Assembly (NCBI GenBank): GCA_903813345.2
Contig: CAIIXF020000004.1
Location: 19,752,477 to 19,816,476, forward strand
Reading direction: 5' to 3'
From: Owenia fusiformis
Lineage: Eukaryota > Annelida > Polychaeta > Sabellida > Oweniidae
DNA: 64,000 nucleotides
Shown here in pieces: positions 24,301 through 36,744 of the stretch. Below the pieces are notes generated by a model that was not told where the DNA came from, searched no databases, and worked only from the letters and a program-made list of their open reading frames with translations. Positions within the stretch are counted from its first letter, which is position 1. Each line of letters opens with the position of its first letter. The position numbers and the translations under genes are program-made.

Positions 24301-27300
24301 CGTGTGATCTTGATCCTGTATTTCAAAATCCAATTTTATAATTCACCATATACTGTCAATGATCCATATGAATACATAGTAATGCTTTAATTATGCTTTT
24401 TAGACATATGTTGACAAATATACATATCAATATTTACAAAATTTATATGGAGGAGTATTCCTGGTTTCATTTGATTTCTAACATGTGATAAAGCTGAAAA
24501 CAAAATTTTGTTGATATTTGGACATAAGCTAAATAATTCTTAATTACCATTTTATATTCAAAATACAGATAGAGTGTCAACTCTAGAACTTAGATATTAA
24601 CATTTCCATCTCATGTCCCAATGTGTCAATTATTGAGGGAGTCACATCACACCCTCCAGGATGCCTATCTTTGATGGAGCTGTCACACTTAGGCCTTGTA
24701 GCTCATCATTCGCCACCATGTAAATACTTTCCGACAGATGGCAGGGTACAGCATGAATACAGGGTGGGCAAAAGAAATAGTTTTACAGAAAGATATCCCC
24801 ATCACACCAAATAAAAAGTAAATTAATTAAAAAAACAATGCCCAAAATAAGTCAATTGGTGGCAAATGGCGAGCCCACACAGCTAATGTGACAACTACTT
24901 AAGGGAATTTTTTAACCTTCAAAATCCTTGGTGATTCAACCTTAGAATGGTTTATGTTATAGCTTTTCTGAAAATGGACTATAAGCAGAAAGTAGGTACT
25001 TCGGGAAGCAAAATGAAAAGTTTAATTTTACATAGTATAACCTCTTTGATATCCAATGAAAAATGATGACAAAATCCATACAAAGAGCTCAGTAGTAGTA
25101 CTAGTAATCCTGAAATTGAAGTGTATTGATCGAAATAGCCACAAAGAAAAAATGCCCTTTAAAATATTTTTGAAAGATGTGATTTTTGTAGGACTTTAAC
25201 TAACCCTTCCTACATCTACATATAGGTTTCCTACATCTAACTCTTATGGAAGTATGTGTGGTATAGGACTTAAAATCTGAACTTGTTTTAAAGGGTTTCC
25301 AAAATATGAAATATGTAAAAATCTATGAAAAATATGAGTCTCAAATGAATGGATTTCAGGTATATCCCAAAGAATATGGATACCATTCAAAACTGAGAAC
25401 AGTAACAACAGGAGATTTTAGTGCAAAATAAAGGAGTTCACGTAGTATGATTGACGGAGGTTGAATAAACTATTTTGATATACACTTTTTATAGCTTAGA
25501 AGCTTTAATATGGAATGAAAATAGCATACAGTATGTATTATTACACTGTATTATTGTATGTATTCTTTGTACAAATGAATAATTTAATAAAAAAAAAAAA
25601 TTAATGTCACACAGATGATATTTGCGAGTCAAATCACACTGGTGAGGTGAACATGGAGATGTGACAAAGATGATGGAAACATTAAGAATAAAAAGCATCC
25701 CTGTCATGAAACCACTGAAATAGATACATAAGAACAATTCAACCACTGCCATATGGGTCCAAGACATGGGTAATGCTACATGAATATCAATGTTACATAT
25801 ACATGTAGATGGTTATAACATGAATGAATGCCATGTAGTTGATTTTAACGTGGATATCAATGTCACACTGATGACATTAAATCAGTGTCATATGGATGTA
25901 GAAACTCTCGGGTTAAAGCCCTCACTATTCATTTCTACGCTTCATTAACACTTAATATAAAAATGCAATGGTATCTATGAACTATGATAGGTTGGTATGA
26001 TAAATAATACAAGGTGTCTCAAAAAATGTACCTAAAAGTATATAAACGGCACAGTTAAACCAATCAATATTTTCAGACATTTTTGCATGGTCATGTTGCT
26101 GAAGCATGTACGTTTCCTTCCTGATACAAAGTTTTTAGTTCAGTCTTGCCTTTTTGATGATCTAAGCCTTTACTTTTAACTTCATATTTCAATGACAGCC
26201 TGTTTCCCTGTGCTACATTGTTCATCACATTTGATAATGTTTCAGGTGGAATGTTTTGAATTTCTCTTTGGGTGTTGGCCTTATGTTGTTCTAGGTCTTT
26301 TGGGTTTGGATAAGCTTAACATGTTCCTTCAAATAGCCCTAGAGAAAGAAGTTCCAAGGTTGAAGATGGGAGAACAATCACAGAGAACCAGGTCAATTGT
26401 CGTCAAATGATTTAGCGGTTAATTGATAATGGAGTTCCATCTGCCAGAGTTACGGAGACTGAATGAAATCCAAATGAGAACACAGTTTGAGCCCCTCCAT
26501 GTACAGCAATGGCCACACAAAAATTCCCATAAAAGGAGTTTCTTCTCTCTGCATATCAGCATATAGACATTGTGAGGGCCTCCCTATTCAACAGATTTGA
26601 CACCCCAAACATTTTCTCTGGGATGACTTCAAGAACCATGTTTATGCTTATCCCAAGCCTAGAGACATAGAACAACTTGAGATCAACATGTGAAAGGAAA
26701 TTCAAAACATTCCACCAAAAACATTATCATATATGATAAACAATGTAGCAGTAAGGATGCAGGCTCTAATCAAAATGTAAGGAGGTTAAATTAAACACAT
26801 GGTATAAATAGGGTTAAAAAGCATCAAAAAGTCAAGACTGAACTAAAAATTTAGTATTGGAGAGAAAACTTACATGCTTTTCCTAAATGACCATGCAAAA
26901 AATATCTGAAAATATTGATTGATTTATCTTTGCTGTTGATATACCTTTGGGTACATTTTTGAGACACCCTAGAAAATAAAAATTGTATCTTTCATGTCAC
27001 TGCCAGTAATCTGACAAAATGAGTGAAGGGGAGCCGATTTCTGCTAGAAAATTTAACAAATAAGATTTATTTCTTCAAAAAGCATATAGTATGGTAAAAT
27101 CAGTTAGGTGTTAGAATGGCGCAACGTCATCAGCAGTCATCATCATAACAATATGTCACCGCTTTTGGTGGTGACATGAAAAACAGCAATGATATAATCT
27201 ATAATAATATAATATAATGTTTAAAAGTTCATGTAGATGTTCACTGCAGAACAAATATTGATGTTTGACCAGGCATGATGTTTCATCTCTTTAAATAGAT

Positions 27301-30300
27301 TGACGCCTATGAAGCAAATCAGTTTAAAAATTTATAGATTACATAACAGATTTCACAATACCATTCACCCATTCACTAACTGATTAATCCATAACTTTCT
27401 CACAAACAATAAATCATGTTACAAAATCAAAAAAACTGTTTTGACCCCTGTCAATGATAGTCAAAATTATAAATACTTGTATCATTTCTATACACCAACT
27501 AATTCAGTGACATGGAAAATATATAGATTTCACTCGATAAGCTTGAATCAGCTTTGTTTCATTTTTGTTATTTCAGTGTTTTATTTTTGATTGTCAAATA
27601 CACGGGTAACTAGAGTATCCGCGTATATTGAGTGTGACCGGTTCTTAGGCTACGAATATGACCTGTTTTGGAAAATCATGAGAGGCACAGCTGCTTAAAA
27701 ATGGAAAATAAAGGTTAACTTCTATATTATCCTTTTTGAAATTGTGTTTGTTGAATATAGTTTATGCTGTATTTAATAGTAATGTAACAAAAAATGTTAA
27801 ACATGAGCTATTTTAGCAATGTAACTGTTCATAATGGAATATCAATCAGAAAGTACAGATTTCTCGCCTTAGAGCCAAATCATTAATATCACAGTAGAAA
27901 AAAACAAATCCCAAAACTTTTTATGGCTAACCTGAACAAGATCTCCAAATCTCAGTTTATATAATCCCCCGTAGAGTGAGCAAGAGAAGGATTTATCTTT
28001 TCCCAGAGGATACGCTTGTGAAATGTCATGGAAACGAGTGTAACACGGCCCACTGATTGTTTCACAATCGTATTCTCCAATAATGGGGCACCAGTGACAT
28101 TCGTATTCTCAAAAATTCAAAGATGTATCATATTTGGACAGAGCAGGCTAAATTATTTAAAATATTCATGACTAATTCGTAGATCTAGCTATATATTATA
28201 CATAAGATGTGTCATCCTCTTCGGAGTTGCGTTGTGTTACACAAAAACTGATCAAAGATGCTGGAAACTAGGATTTTACGGCTTCAATCTAATATTAATA
28301 CGTTTTCTCTTGATTAAGGCCCCTTGTGATATGCCTGGCATTATAAGTATACCAAGTATCATTCATTGACCAAGTAGGATAAAAAGAAAACGTTCGAAAG
28401 TGTTCATAAAAAGCAAGTACTTACCTCGTCTGTTTATAGGAACAGAAATACGGTCACACTCGTAAGCTTAGAACCGGTCATACTCAATATACGCGGATAC
28501 TCTAGTATCCCGTGAAATAGTAACATTCATAGTAGCTGCCTCAAAAGCTGAATTACTTAGCTAATACTAATTCCATTTTGAATCATTTTTATGTTGCTCA
28601 TACCTCTTCCACTCATAGAATAAATGACAAACTATGCAGAAACTACGCCATACAACCTTGGATCTAATAAATATGTTGCTATACTTGGAAGTTCTGAACC
28701 AAAGATAGGTTGATGACATCATAATTTATGCAAATTAGCTAATTTGCATAATTGAATATCGTTTCCATACCGATTATTCAATTAGGATCAATTCAATACC
28801 AAGATCTCCTTTTAATAGACCAAATAATGACAAAGCTACCAAACATATCAATTCTTAGGTAAGATGTTTAAAGTTAATTGTTCAGTGATAACGTGCATGG
28901 TAGCTGCCTAGAAAGCTTAATAACTTTGTTAGTTCTGATCCAATTTTGAATCTGTTTTCACTTTTATGTTGCTTAAACCTTCTGCTCATAGAATAAAAGT
29001 CATAACATTGAAGAAATTTTACCGTACGGCTTCAGTTCTTAAAGATACATTGCTATACTTGAAAATTCTGAACCAAAAATAGATTCATGACGTCACAATT
29101 TATGCAAATGAGCTAATTTGCATAATTGAATATTATAATTCTATGGGACATTTATTTAGGTTTAATTTGATACCAATATCATTTCTATAGACAAAATAAT
29201 GACAAAGCTACAAATGATTTAAGATTCCAAGGTAAGATGTCTATAGATGCGTAACCATGGTAACGGAATGCTACAATACAGAGCAACCAATGAGAGTTTG
29301 CAAGGGCATCCGGCAGAAAATTGAACCTCAAGGTGTTACCTTTCAAAAAAGTATGGATGCCATAAATTAACAGAGACCGATACGTTGGGTAAAATTTTTG
29401 AAACGATAGAGAGCTATGGGTTTCTGACTATTAAAACTAAAAACTAATCAAAAGCTCACGACCTTGGATGTATTAAAAGCTTATATTGAATGATTTTTAT
29501 TTCCTGAACAAATTCTATATTCCTGACATTGTTCTGTAATTAATCATAATTTCAGGGTACTCGGTACAATGGTGGAAAAAGTAGCGCTTGCCATAGATGA
29601 CTGTAATAATGGAGAACTTGAGTCTTGGTGGTCAGACCAGCTCGACTGTGACACTAACCCGGGATATACTCTCTATAAAAGGGTCTGCAATGGCAAAGTC
29701 CTCAGTGAGATGTGGGAAGGCCGTATGTATTATACTTATACATCTATTTATACAGTGAAAAAGTAAAGTTTTTAAATGAAATAGAATAGTTTTGCAAACT
29801 TAGTCTGAAGCTTCTTGATCTTGTTAAAGCTGTCATCAAAACTTGTTTTCTAATTGGATTCAGTACTAAGTAGTGTCAACCAAAAACATGTCTAAAGACG
29901 CTTCGTTAAGGTTTTATGTCCTGTTGGAGAACCCCTGTTTTCAATGCTTTGAAATTGTAATTTAGACAGTTCTTGATCTGTATTTACAAATTGAGCAAAA
30001 TCCCTTGGAGTTTTAGTAAGTTATGGCTGAGTTAAACAGTTGTCCTTTTATGAGCAAAACTATCAAAAATACAATTTAGAAATTCACTTTGATATGCTCT
30101 CTTTATAGATAACTACACACATTTCTACTAGAAAATATAATACGGTCATTTATTGGTTAATTTTGGCAATTATCAGGTCACTCAAATTGAGTATATGAAA
30201 GTTATTAAGGGTGTAATCAAGGGTCTATTTTTATTTTAATTTTAGTTTTTATATATACATTTATTTTGTTTCATAAAAATCTGCCCAAGACGTCCACTTT

Positions 30301-33300
30301 CAATTTTTAGAAATCCATAGTATCATGCAAAACTACACCGAAAAAGTGTTTAGACACATCTAGAGAGTTTGAGATTTTAACAATCATTAGATATCATTAA
30401 GTTCTTCAAAAAACAAAAACACAAATTTTGGTCTTGTTTTCTGTCTTCTAGATAAAAATTGTTTTTGATTTTTACAACCAAAAATTTGATGATAGCCAGT
30501 AGGAAGATCAAAGATTTAAAAACAAAAATTTGATGGTAACCATCATAAAACGATAATGAGAGTGATTATTATTATAGTGTTAGCCCTGCATGAAAACTCT
30601 TGAAATAATATATGGTGTAAGTGGAGGGGGATTGGTTGTGTTTTGCTCACTCAGAGGGATAGGAGTAAGTTCCTATAAACAGTTTACAGTGACTTGATAT
30701 ATTTACAGTGAGAGGCCACAACGTCTATGAAGCGATTCCTCACAACACCACGATAAGACGTCTTTTCGACACCAATACATATATGGTCGCGTTTATGCAG
30801 GCAGTGTATTCATACAACCCAGCTCTCGATACCAGCGGCATGAGCGAAAGAGAGTTAGAGAATCGAAAGATTGATAAACAATATATCTGCAGGTAGGTGT
30901 TAGTTGAGTTTATATGTCACCACCAAGGTGACGTATTGTTATGATCTCAAACTTTTTTGTGGAGGGCAGTCGGCGTTTGTAACAAATTCTTGTAACAATT
31001 TCTTGTAAAATTCTTACAATTTCCTAAAAGTTAACAAGTACTGTTTAGATTGGCTCCAAATCTACAAGTTCTAAGAAGGTCAAATCTGACTTTAGATATG
31101 AGCCTTCAATGGCCTTCTCAAGGTAAAAATGTCAAAAGGGTACATTTCGAACTTGCTTTAAATTGACCAAATCTTTTTAAGATTATCTACAAGTTCTCAG
31201 GTTCAAATCTGACTTTTGAGATTTGACATTTGGTTGACCTTCGATGACCTTCGAAAGGTGGTAACATTTTGTCATGGGTTATTGCTTTCTTGTTAAAATA
31301 TCTATATTCGTGAATATCCTACTTTATTGATTTATCCACCTGTAACTGAATATACTTTATTCTCATTATAATGGGTGTATCTATTACGGATTGGTTAAAA
31401 ACTGCAGTGTGTCATCTTTTCCAGTTCATATAAATCTGCTACTACGTCCATCCGGAGACTATTCGAGAAACACGCCGACGATTTCCCAGTCGCCCCTAAC
31501 AACGTGGCAAAGAATGGCTATAAATGCGGGATGTTGTTTGCTATTCCCTACTGTGTTGAGGACCTGTGTGGAATTACTGCTGAGACTTGTCTAACTGCTG
31601 GTGAACGTGTTGAGGTAACATTTTCAGACTGGTTAACTTTAGGGCCATGATGCCGATCTGACATTCCTTTTTCAATTTTACATTCAACTCACTGTTGAAT
31701 GTAAAATTCTTAACATCCCACGGCACCAGTACACAGACGCTCAAGTTTCATAAAATAATGAAGACCAGTCTTAGTTTTTGGCTCATTTTCTCATATTATT
31801 TCATCATTCTTTCATCTTTGTCACCTAGATTATGTACGCATGCCTGAAACTTACACAGTGTACAGGTGAAGGTCAAAATTGAAAATTATTTCATTGTATT
31901 TAGTCTTGAGGTTCGCTAAATAAAAAATTACCTCATCAAAATTGCGCTAGTATAGAAAAATAACTCCATTGAAATAATCCCAATTTCTACCCATCAGGAT
32001 TTATTAAAAAATCTGACATTGATATAAGTCAAAACTCCAAATAGTCTAACTCGGCAGAGCTGATGCGTCATCGTCTAGTAGTTTGGAGGTGACATACAAA
32101 ATTGACTTCTCATTTTATGATTTGTTAGAATGCATTTTGTATTCAGTATCCTTTTGGCAGTCTCAATTACGACACACATACAGATATTCTTATTACAATT
32201 AGGTCACTCCTGAAGTAAAGAAATCGACATGTAGACGAACTGTTGGTATGTTTGGACTTTCTCACATCGAGAGGCAAGTACCAAGTGAGTCTGGAGACGG
32301 GACTTTTACCACTAAACGTGTCACGGCGTCAATCATGACATCTGGCGTCGTAGACATTTTGAAAAACGACTACATGAGTCTGACTGCAACATTTGAAGCT
32401 ATCCCGGGATCTGCTAAACAAGCCACGAAGTTGAGGTCTGTTGAATTTCAGCTGCTCGACCATAGCACTGGTGAAGTTGCGCTGCAATACACCATGGACG
32501 CTGCTAATTACAAAGAAACGTTTGACAATGACGTAACACAACAGGGTGCAGCTGGAGGTCAGTGCTCAGAAAAACAGCTATTAAGAAATTTCATGATTTT
32601 TATGCGAAAGATATGCGTCTATATATTCAGTGCATGCAATTGTAATCTGCTAGGCTAAATCTCAGTAATTTGTTAGAAATATAAATGAAGGTATCTATTA
32701 CTGTGTTCCAGAGGAGATTAAAATCTCATCCACCAGCAAGAGACGCAGAATTACACACGGGCCCACTGGATCGTTCGTCCAGCTTTCCCGGTTAGTACTA
32801 AGCTTAATTCTGATGAGTCTGACATTTTTACGTTTAGAAGGAACTCTTATATCAAACGCTATCGTGCTATTAGGATGTCCGCATATTTTCAATGAATCAG
32901 CCTAAATATTTTACTGAATTGATTTATGTGTGAGCTATTGCTTCATATTTCAGGTTTGTGGTGTCTGATTCACTGACGCTTTACTTGCTGGTGAGTCGTC
33001 TACCATGCGAAGTACTGGAAATGTCCAGTGGTATCCTTGCTCAAGGACTCACGTCAGACCAGTTAGTTGAACGTGAGTGTTCACATAATAATTGAAATTT
33101 TAAGGTTGAACATTTTTGCTATATTTCATATAATACAATAACATGCACCAAAATTAACCTGCAAGTCACGGTCTTTGTGGAATAACTACGTATTACTTGA
33201 GCAGCCCGTTGAGTTTCAGAGGTGTTCTGTTATAAAAGGAATAGTACCTTTACTACCTTTTTATCTGGTATGTCTTTGAGAACTCAAATACCGCTCAGTG

Positions 33301-35145
33301 GTTGTAGTTTTTATTTAATTTTGCATCTAAGAGCATCTGCTCAAAAAGAAATTTTAAAGGTGGTCACTGAATTCAAAGTAGGCCTAGCCACCATTTTCCA
33401 TGAAAAAATGAAGGCTTATTTAAAGTTAAGGTAATACTTTTAAAACTGAAGCAACACTTTCAGAGCTTTGCTGACAAATATAAATTATTAGTTACGAAGC
33501 TTTAAAGAGTTCCGATAAGCATCCCGTATAAAACAATATGGCGGCTCCAGGTGAATCAACTGGATCAGTTCATTTTTAAGAAATAAGGGGAGTTCTGTAT
33601 AATCCAGTTTATTGAAATTGTCTTTGAGATAAAGTAATCCGTTTATAATGATTTTGAAAACATTATCCATAGAGTGATTGCGTTCAAAGAATATGTACAA
33701 CAGCCAATATAAATCCTTGTATTAGAACTGCTTTGTTTCATTTGTAGGATATTTCATATGCTAAGCTGTGTGCTATTACGTTGTAGGGAAAAGATGTCAA
33801 TTTTTCCTTATTATACACAAATAGAAGATCCTGAAACTTCACTCATAAATGTGAAATTGATTTGTCAAAATAAAAATCACCCTTTTATAAATATGTGACG
33901 ATCTATAATATACTTATACTATATAAGTTAAAGGTGTTGACACAATGACCTCGAGCCTGTGAACCCTTGAGTTTTATTCCGGGATCGGGCCTTTTATACT
34001 AAACGGTGAGCAACACCAGAAACGAGCGTTCGATTTGCTAAACGATATGCGTCACCCTTTAACATGCTCAAAGATGTTGGGATTTTTATAACATTTGCAT
34101 TGTACCCACAAATTTTCACTTGGTATCCCGGCCAAACCGAAATTATTGTGTTTTAATGATCATGAACTATGGCATCGGATTCATAGATGGATATTGACCC
34201 TCTGCTACTCTTGTTGCCAAGATTATTGGTTTTCATTTTTTCTTGAACATGTGTTGTTGGTTTCAGTATGAAGGAAATGTCTCATGGTAATATTGTTTTG
34301 GATTGGGATGATGGTCCCTGAATAGTGGTGGTAATGGGTATTAGACAGCGTTTCATTACTAGATCATAGTTCGGGATATTTGGGGTTTGATTTCCTTATG
34401 ACTGGTTGTGATAGTCAATGTTTCATTTCCTTGCTATGTTTTGTAACACTTTTTAATATTTTCTCACTGACACATGTGGATACTAATTTACACCTAATCT
34501 GTTCAAGGTATACAAGGTAATTACAACATATAGGCATTTTGAACACTTTTCTATGATAATATGAATGTACATACAGTATTTATTTGACGTTTTTGTAATA
34601 GTTGACCCTGTTTCTGACTCTACTACAAGACGAAGACGTCAGACAAGCAGTACCCTGACTGAGGCCCAGATAGAGGAGGCTTGTGGTAGTGATGCAACGT
34701 GTCGCTACGACGTTTCACAGACAAACGAGTTGGGGGTGAGAACCTTTCTCTAGTAGATTCACACTGGTTGAGATCAATCAAACTTAAAACTCATTTGTTT
34801 ATTTAGCTTAGAATATAGCGGATATGTCACGTGATCTGAAATAGACTTGCGAGTATGGATCTAGAATCATGAAGTAAGGGGGTAGAACGCATAATTCATG
34901 AAGTAAGGGGGTAAAACGCATAATTCATGAAGTATTTTGTGCCTGCATCACCCTGCACACATTGGTTTATTATTTTATTTTTACAGGCAGCCGTTACGGT
35001 TCAGGAGTTCGACTCACAGTCTAATGAAATTGAGGCAGCTGATGACACATTCACAAATGAAGATGGAGGAAGTGGGGATGGAGCAGGGCACATTCTCCCA
35101 TCTGTGCTTGTCTTCATCAGTCTCATAATAACTCACTTCATATAG
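21399..35145 (+). CDS. Secreted, GPI-anchored cysteine-containing protein, 10 exons, 559 aa, function unknown
   Basis: Exons: 21399-21450, 22890-23130, 29556-29722, 30709-30892, 31425-31614, 32203-32557, 32712-32790, 32954-33072, 34602-34735, 34987-35145. All junctions are GT/AG and in phase (1,680 nt). Exon 1 joins exon 2 to give a clear signal peptide, MMANSNVLKILAFLVIVVSS, with likely cleavage after G23. The C-terminus has a small-residue stretch (DGGSGDGAG) and then a hydrophobic tail ending LVFISLIITHFI, the layout of a GPI-anchor signal. The ectodomain is acidic near its start and has scattered cysteines. Two basic sites, SKRRRI (405-410) and TRRRRQ (471-476), look like furin-type cleavage sites. 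Just after the second, 'CGSDATCRYD' (490-499) resembles the short Cys motif near the C-terminus of MUC4/SUSD2-like VWD proteins; that likeness is from memory and weak. I cannot name the protein. The ATG at 21399 is followed by a second one with good context. An open frame from 22787 overlapping exon 2 has a stretch of hydrophobic residues but would skip the better signal peptide. Confidence 0.83.
22180..22345. repeat. Small inverted-repeat patch
   Basis: 'acaacaggcaacaggcga' is echoed by 'tcgcctgttgtg' a few tens of bases on, and once more near 22310-22340. Lies in intron 1 of the GPI-anchored protein gene. Meaning unknown. Confidence 0.35.
24757..24790. mobile_element. Isolated mariner-type terminal repeat
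   Basis: 'tacagggtgggcaaaagaaa' looks like the terminal inverted repeat of the ACAGGGTG-type MITEs seen elsewhere in the window. I find no matching end downstream, so it is a truncated copy. Confidence 0.4.
26008..26973 (+). mobile_element. Decayed mariner-type transposon with transposase fragment
   Basis: Inverted ends 'aaggtgtctcaaaaaatgta' and 'tacatttttgagacaccct'. On the plus strand 26617-26785 reads 'WDDFKNHVYAYPKPRDIEQL', then a stop, then 'KEIQNIPPKTLSYMINNVAV', the C-terminal part of a mariner-family transposase. Stops and frameshifts show it is dead. It lies in the spacer of the 6.2-kb foldback element. Confidence 0.75.
27604..28512. mobile_element. Nested foldback element inside the right arm of the 6.2-kb element
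   Basis: Ends of about 45 bp are inverted: 'gagtatccgcgtatattgag' (27613 on) and 'ctcaatatacgcggatactc' (28483 on), continuing into 'gaccggttct/agaaccggtc'. The surrounding right-arm sequence continues across the insertion when compared with the left arm, so this insertion came later. Confidence 0.7.
30910..31290. repeat. Dispersed repeat copy related to the CENP-Q intron repeat
   Basis: Shares 'cttttttgtgga', 'aagttctcag..ttcaaatctgac' and 'ggtaacattttgtcatgg' segments with 9290-11400. The last segment resembles the unit of the 64-bp minisatellite. In intron 4 of the GPI-anchored protein gene. Confidence 0.6.
33215..34600. other. Intron 8 of the GPI-anchored protein gene, repeat-rich
   Basis: 33220-33400 is related to the 18.2-kb intergenic repeat. 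34155-34450 is one copy of a dispersed repeat whose second copy is at 45880-46345 (shared: 'gggatgatggtccctgaatag'-type segment, 'tttgggtttgatttccttatg', 'cttgctatgttttgtaac'). No further exon seen. Confidence 0.55.
34868..34934 (+). repeat. 29-bp tandem duplication
   Basis: 'catgaagtaagggggta' plus 12 bases is present twice, with a nine-base partial third copy. It ends about 50 nt before the acceptor of the last exon (34987). Confidence 0.8.
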
Positions 35146-35274
35146 GGTACTTTGTTTCGAATGATGGACACCATCTACAATGCCAACAGAGTATTTGTCA
35201 TGTAAAGTCAAGATCCTACCGCAAGGATAATACCGCTTGAACATATCACAACATATCACAGTGATTTTGGGATA

Positions 35275-35280
35275 AATAAA
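35275..35280 (+). terminator. Candidate polyadenylation signal for the GPI-anchored protein gene
   Basis: AATAAA about 130 nt after the stop codon. Confidence 0.5.
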
Positions 35281-36744
35281 TTTGAAGACAACCACCCCTT
35301 CAATCTGCCTGATATGGAAAACAAATAAAAAATAGTCTGCTATAAATAGTCTTCTCAAAGCACTGGTACATCTATGAATCACATTTCAAGAACGTAGTTA
35401 GAACTTGTTGTGGGTAAAGGGGGTATAGTTTAAGTTGTCTGTGTCTTTAATCTTTATTTTATTTTTCTTACATTTGTATTTTTTGTATTTTAAATGAATG
35501 TTCATTATCATAAATGGAAAGTAAAGAGATGCTTCAAAATATTTGGTCATCTTTAATGTTTTGGAAGGTCGCAGGGATTTCATCCTTATGTGTATAAAAC
35601 AAAAATGTATGTATTGAAATGTGGCGTATATCCTATGCAAATTAGAGTTTTAGAGAGATAAGTTGGTAAGATATATCCCGATTTTGAGATTTCCATATCC
35701 AGAACCTCCATATCTCCCGCCATATATCCCACTCCAGGGCATATCTTCATACTTAGAAAAAATAATTGAAAAAATCTGAAAAAATTACAAAAAAATATTA
35801 AGAAAAACTATGAATCTTTAGAAAACTCCACTGGGTATAGGGTAAAGCAGTTATGTACGGTCGTCAGATATGCACATCTAGATATGCATATATCCCTCAT
35901 GATAAGGTAAACAATGTAAGGCATTTACCACCAAGTGCTAATTTTGAATGACATGAACGATTTATTCTGTTTTTAACGATACACATAATTTGTACATATA
36001 GCTTGTATTTTAGTTTAAAAAAACGAGAAGGGTGAAGGCATTATTGAAATTAGTACCTATCATCTATAACAATAGAGAGATTTCGTAACCGCTCTTATAC
36101 AGGCCTCCAAGACTGGAACCACCAACGCGAACATCAGTTCTGAGAAATGTGTTCGGGATCGAGGAAATGGTGGTGTGCGACTAAAGATTTCACGTTCGCA
36201 ATGTGAGAATCGTGGTTCGAGTGCAAGGAACTGTAATTTTGCGAGGTCAGAACTGATGTTCGCGTCGGGAGGCCTGTTATAGACTATAGTGTGTAACGTA
36301 AAACACATGTGAACTATCATGTCGTCATTTGTCACGCAGCTCTATCCATTTACGGAGCCATCATTTTACTAGTGAATAAATCCCAAATACTTCTCGTTTA
36401 GACACACTTATTGGTAGAGAATCAAATTGATATTTGGCTTGAAGTCATTTTACTATCTATATTAAATCCACCCTATGAACAAAGTCGAATTTGGTGAAGA
36501 AAACGATTCATTCTAGGTGAAGAGAACATTAAAATTGATCGATCCCCTTCTCTCGAAAGCCCATGATGAAATATACAATTCTTCACGTGCACATAATAAG
36601 TACATATTTTTGTGAAACACCAAACGATAAATTTTCAGTCACATTTTGGCAAAATCTCTAGAGATTTATAAACATGAACTTATTTCTAACATATTTACTA
36701 GAGTAATATATTACACGATTTCCCCAGTATAGTTACACGAATGG
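35281..36744. other. Region between two convergent genes
   Basis: Contains the 3' ends of two converging transcripts. The receptor's 3' UTR must lie here; TTTATT at 35961-35966 (AATAAA on the minus strand) is a possible signal. The only structured element is the MITE at 36099-36277. Confidence 0.4.
36099..36277. mobile_element. Palindromic MITE, 179 bp
   Basis: Inverted ends 'acaggcctcc' and 'ggaggcctgt', and an inner pair 'cgcgaacatcagttct' and 'agaactgatgttcgcg'. Non-coding; probably in the 3' UTR or flank of the receptor gene. Confidence 0.7.

Larger units (their letters stand above)
23217..29437. mobile_element. Giant inverted-repeat (foldback) element, ~6.2 kb
   Basis: The left end 'tagtcagaaacccatgcctc' is mirrored by '...gggtttctgacta' at 29437, and the match continues inwards through 'aacgtatcggtctctgttaa' and the 'ccgttaccatggttacgcat' segment. 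Each arm contains two tandem units of about 375 bp that hold 'attatgcaaattagct' (left 23410-24150, right 28510-29250). The arms can be followed further in to about 24300 and 27430 ('tgactatcattcacaggggt' against 'acccctgtcaatgatagtca'). The right arm is interrupted by another foldback insert at about 27604-28512. The spacer holds a decayed mariner at 26008-26973 but no gene. The whole element sits in intron 2 of the GPI-anchored protein gene, so it is removed by splicing. Confidence 0.75.
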
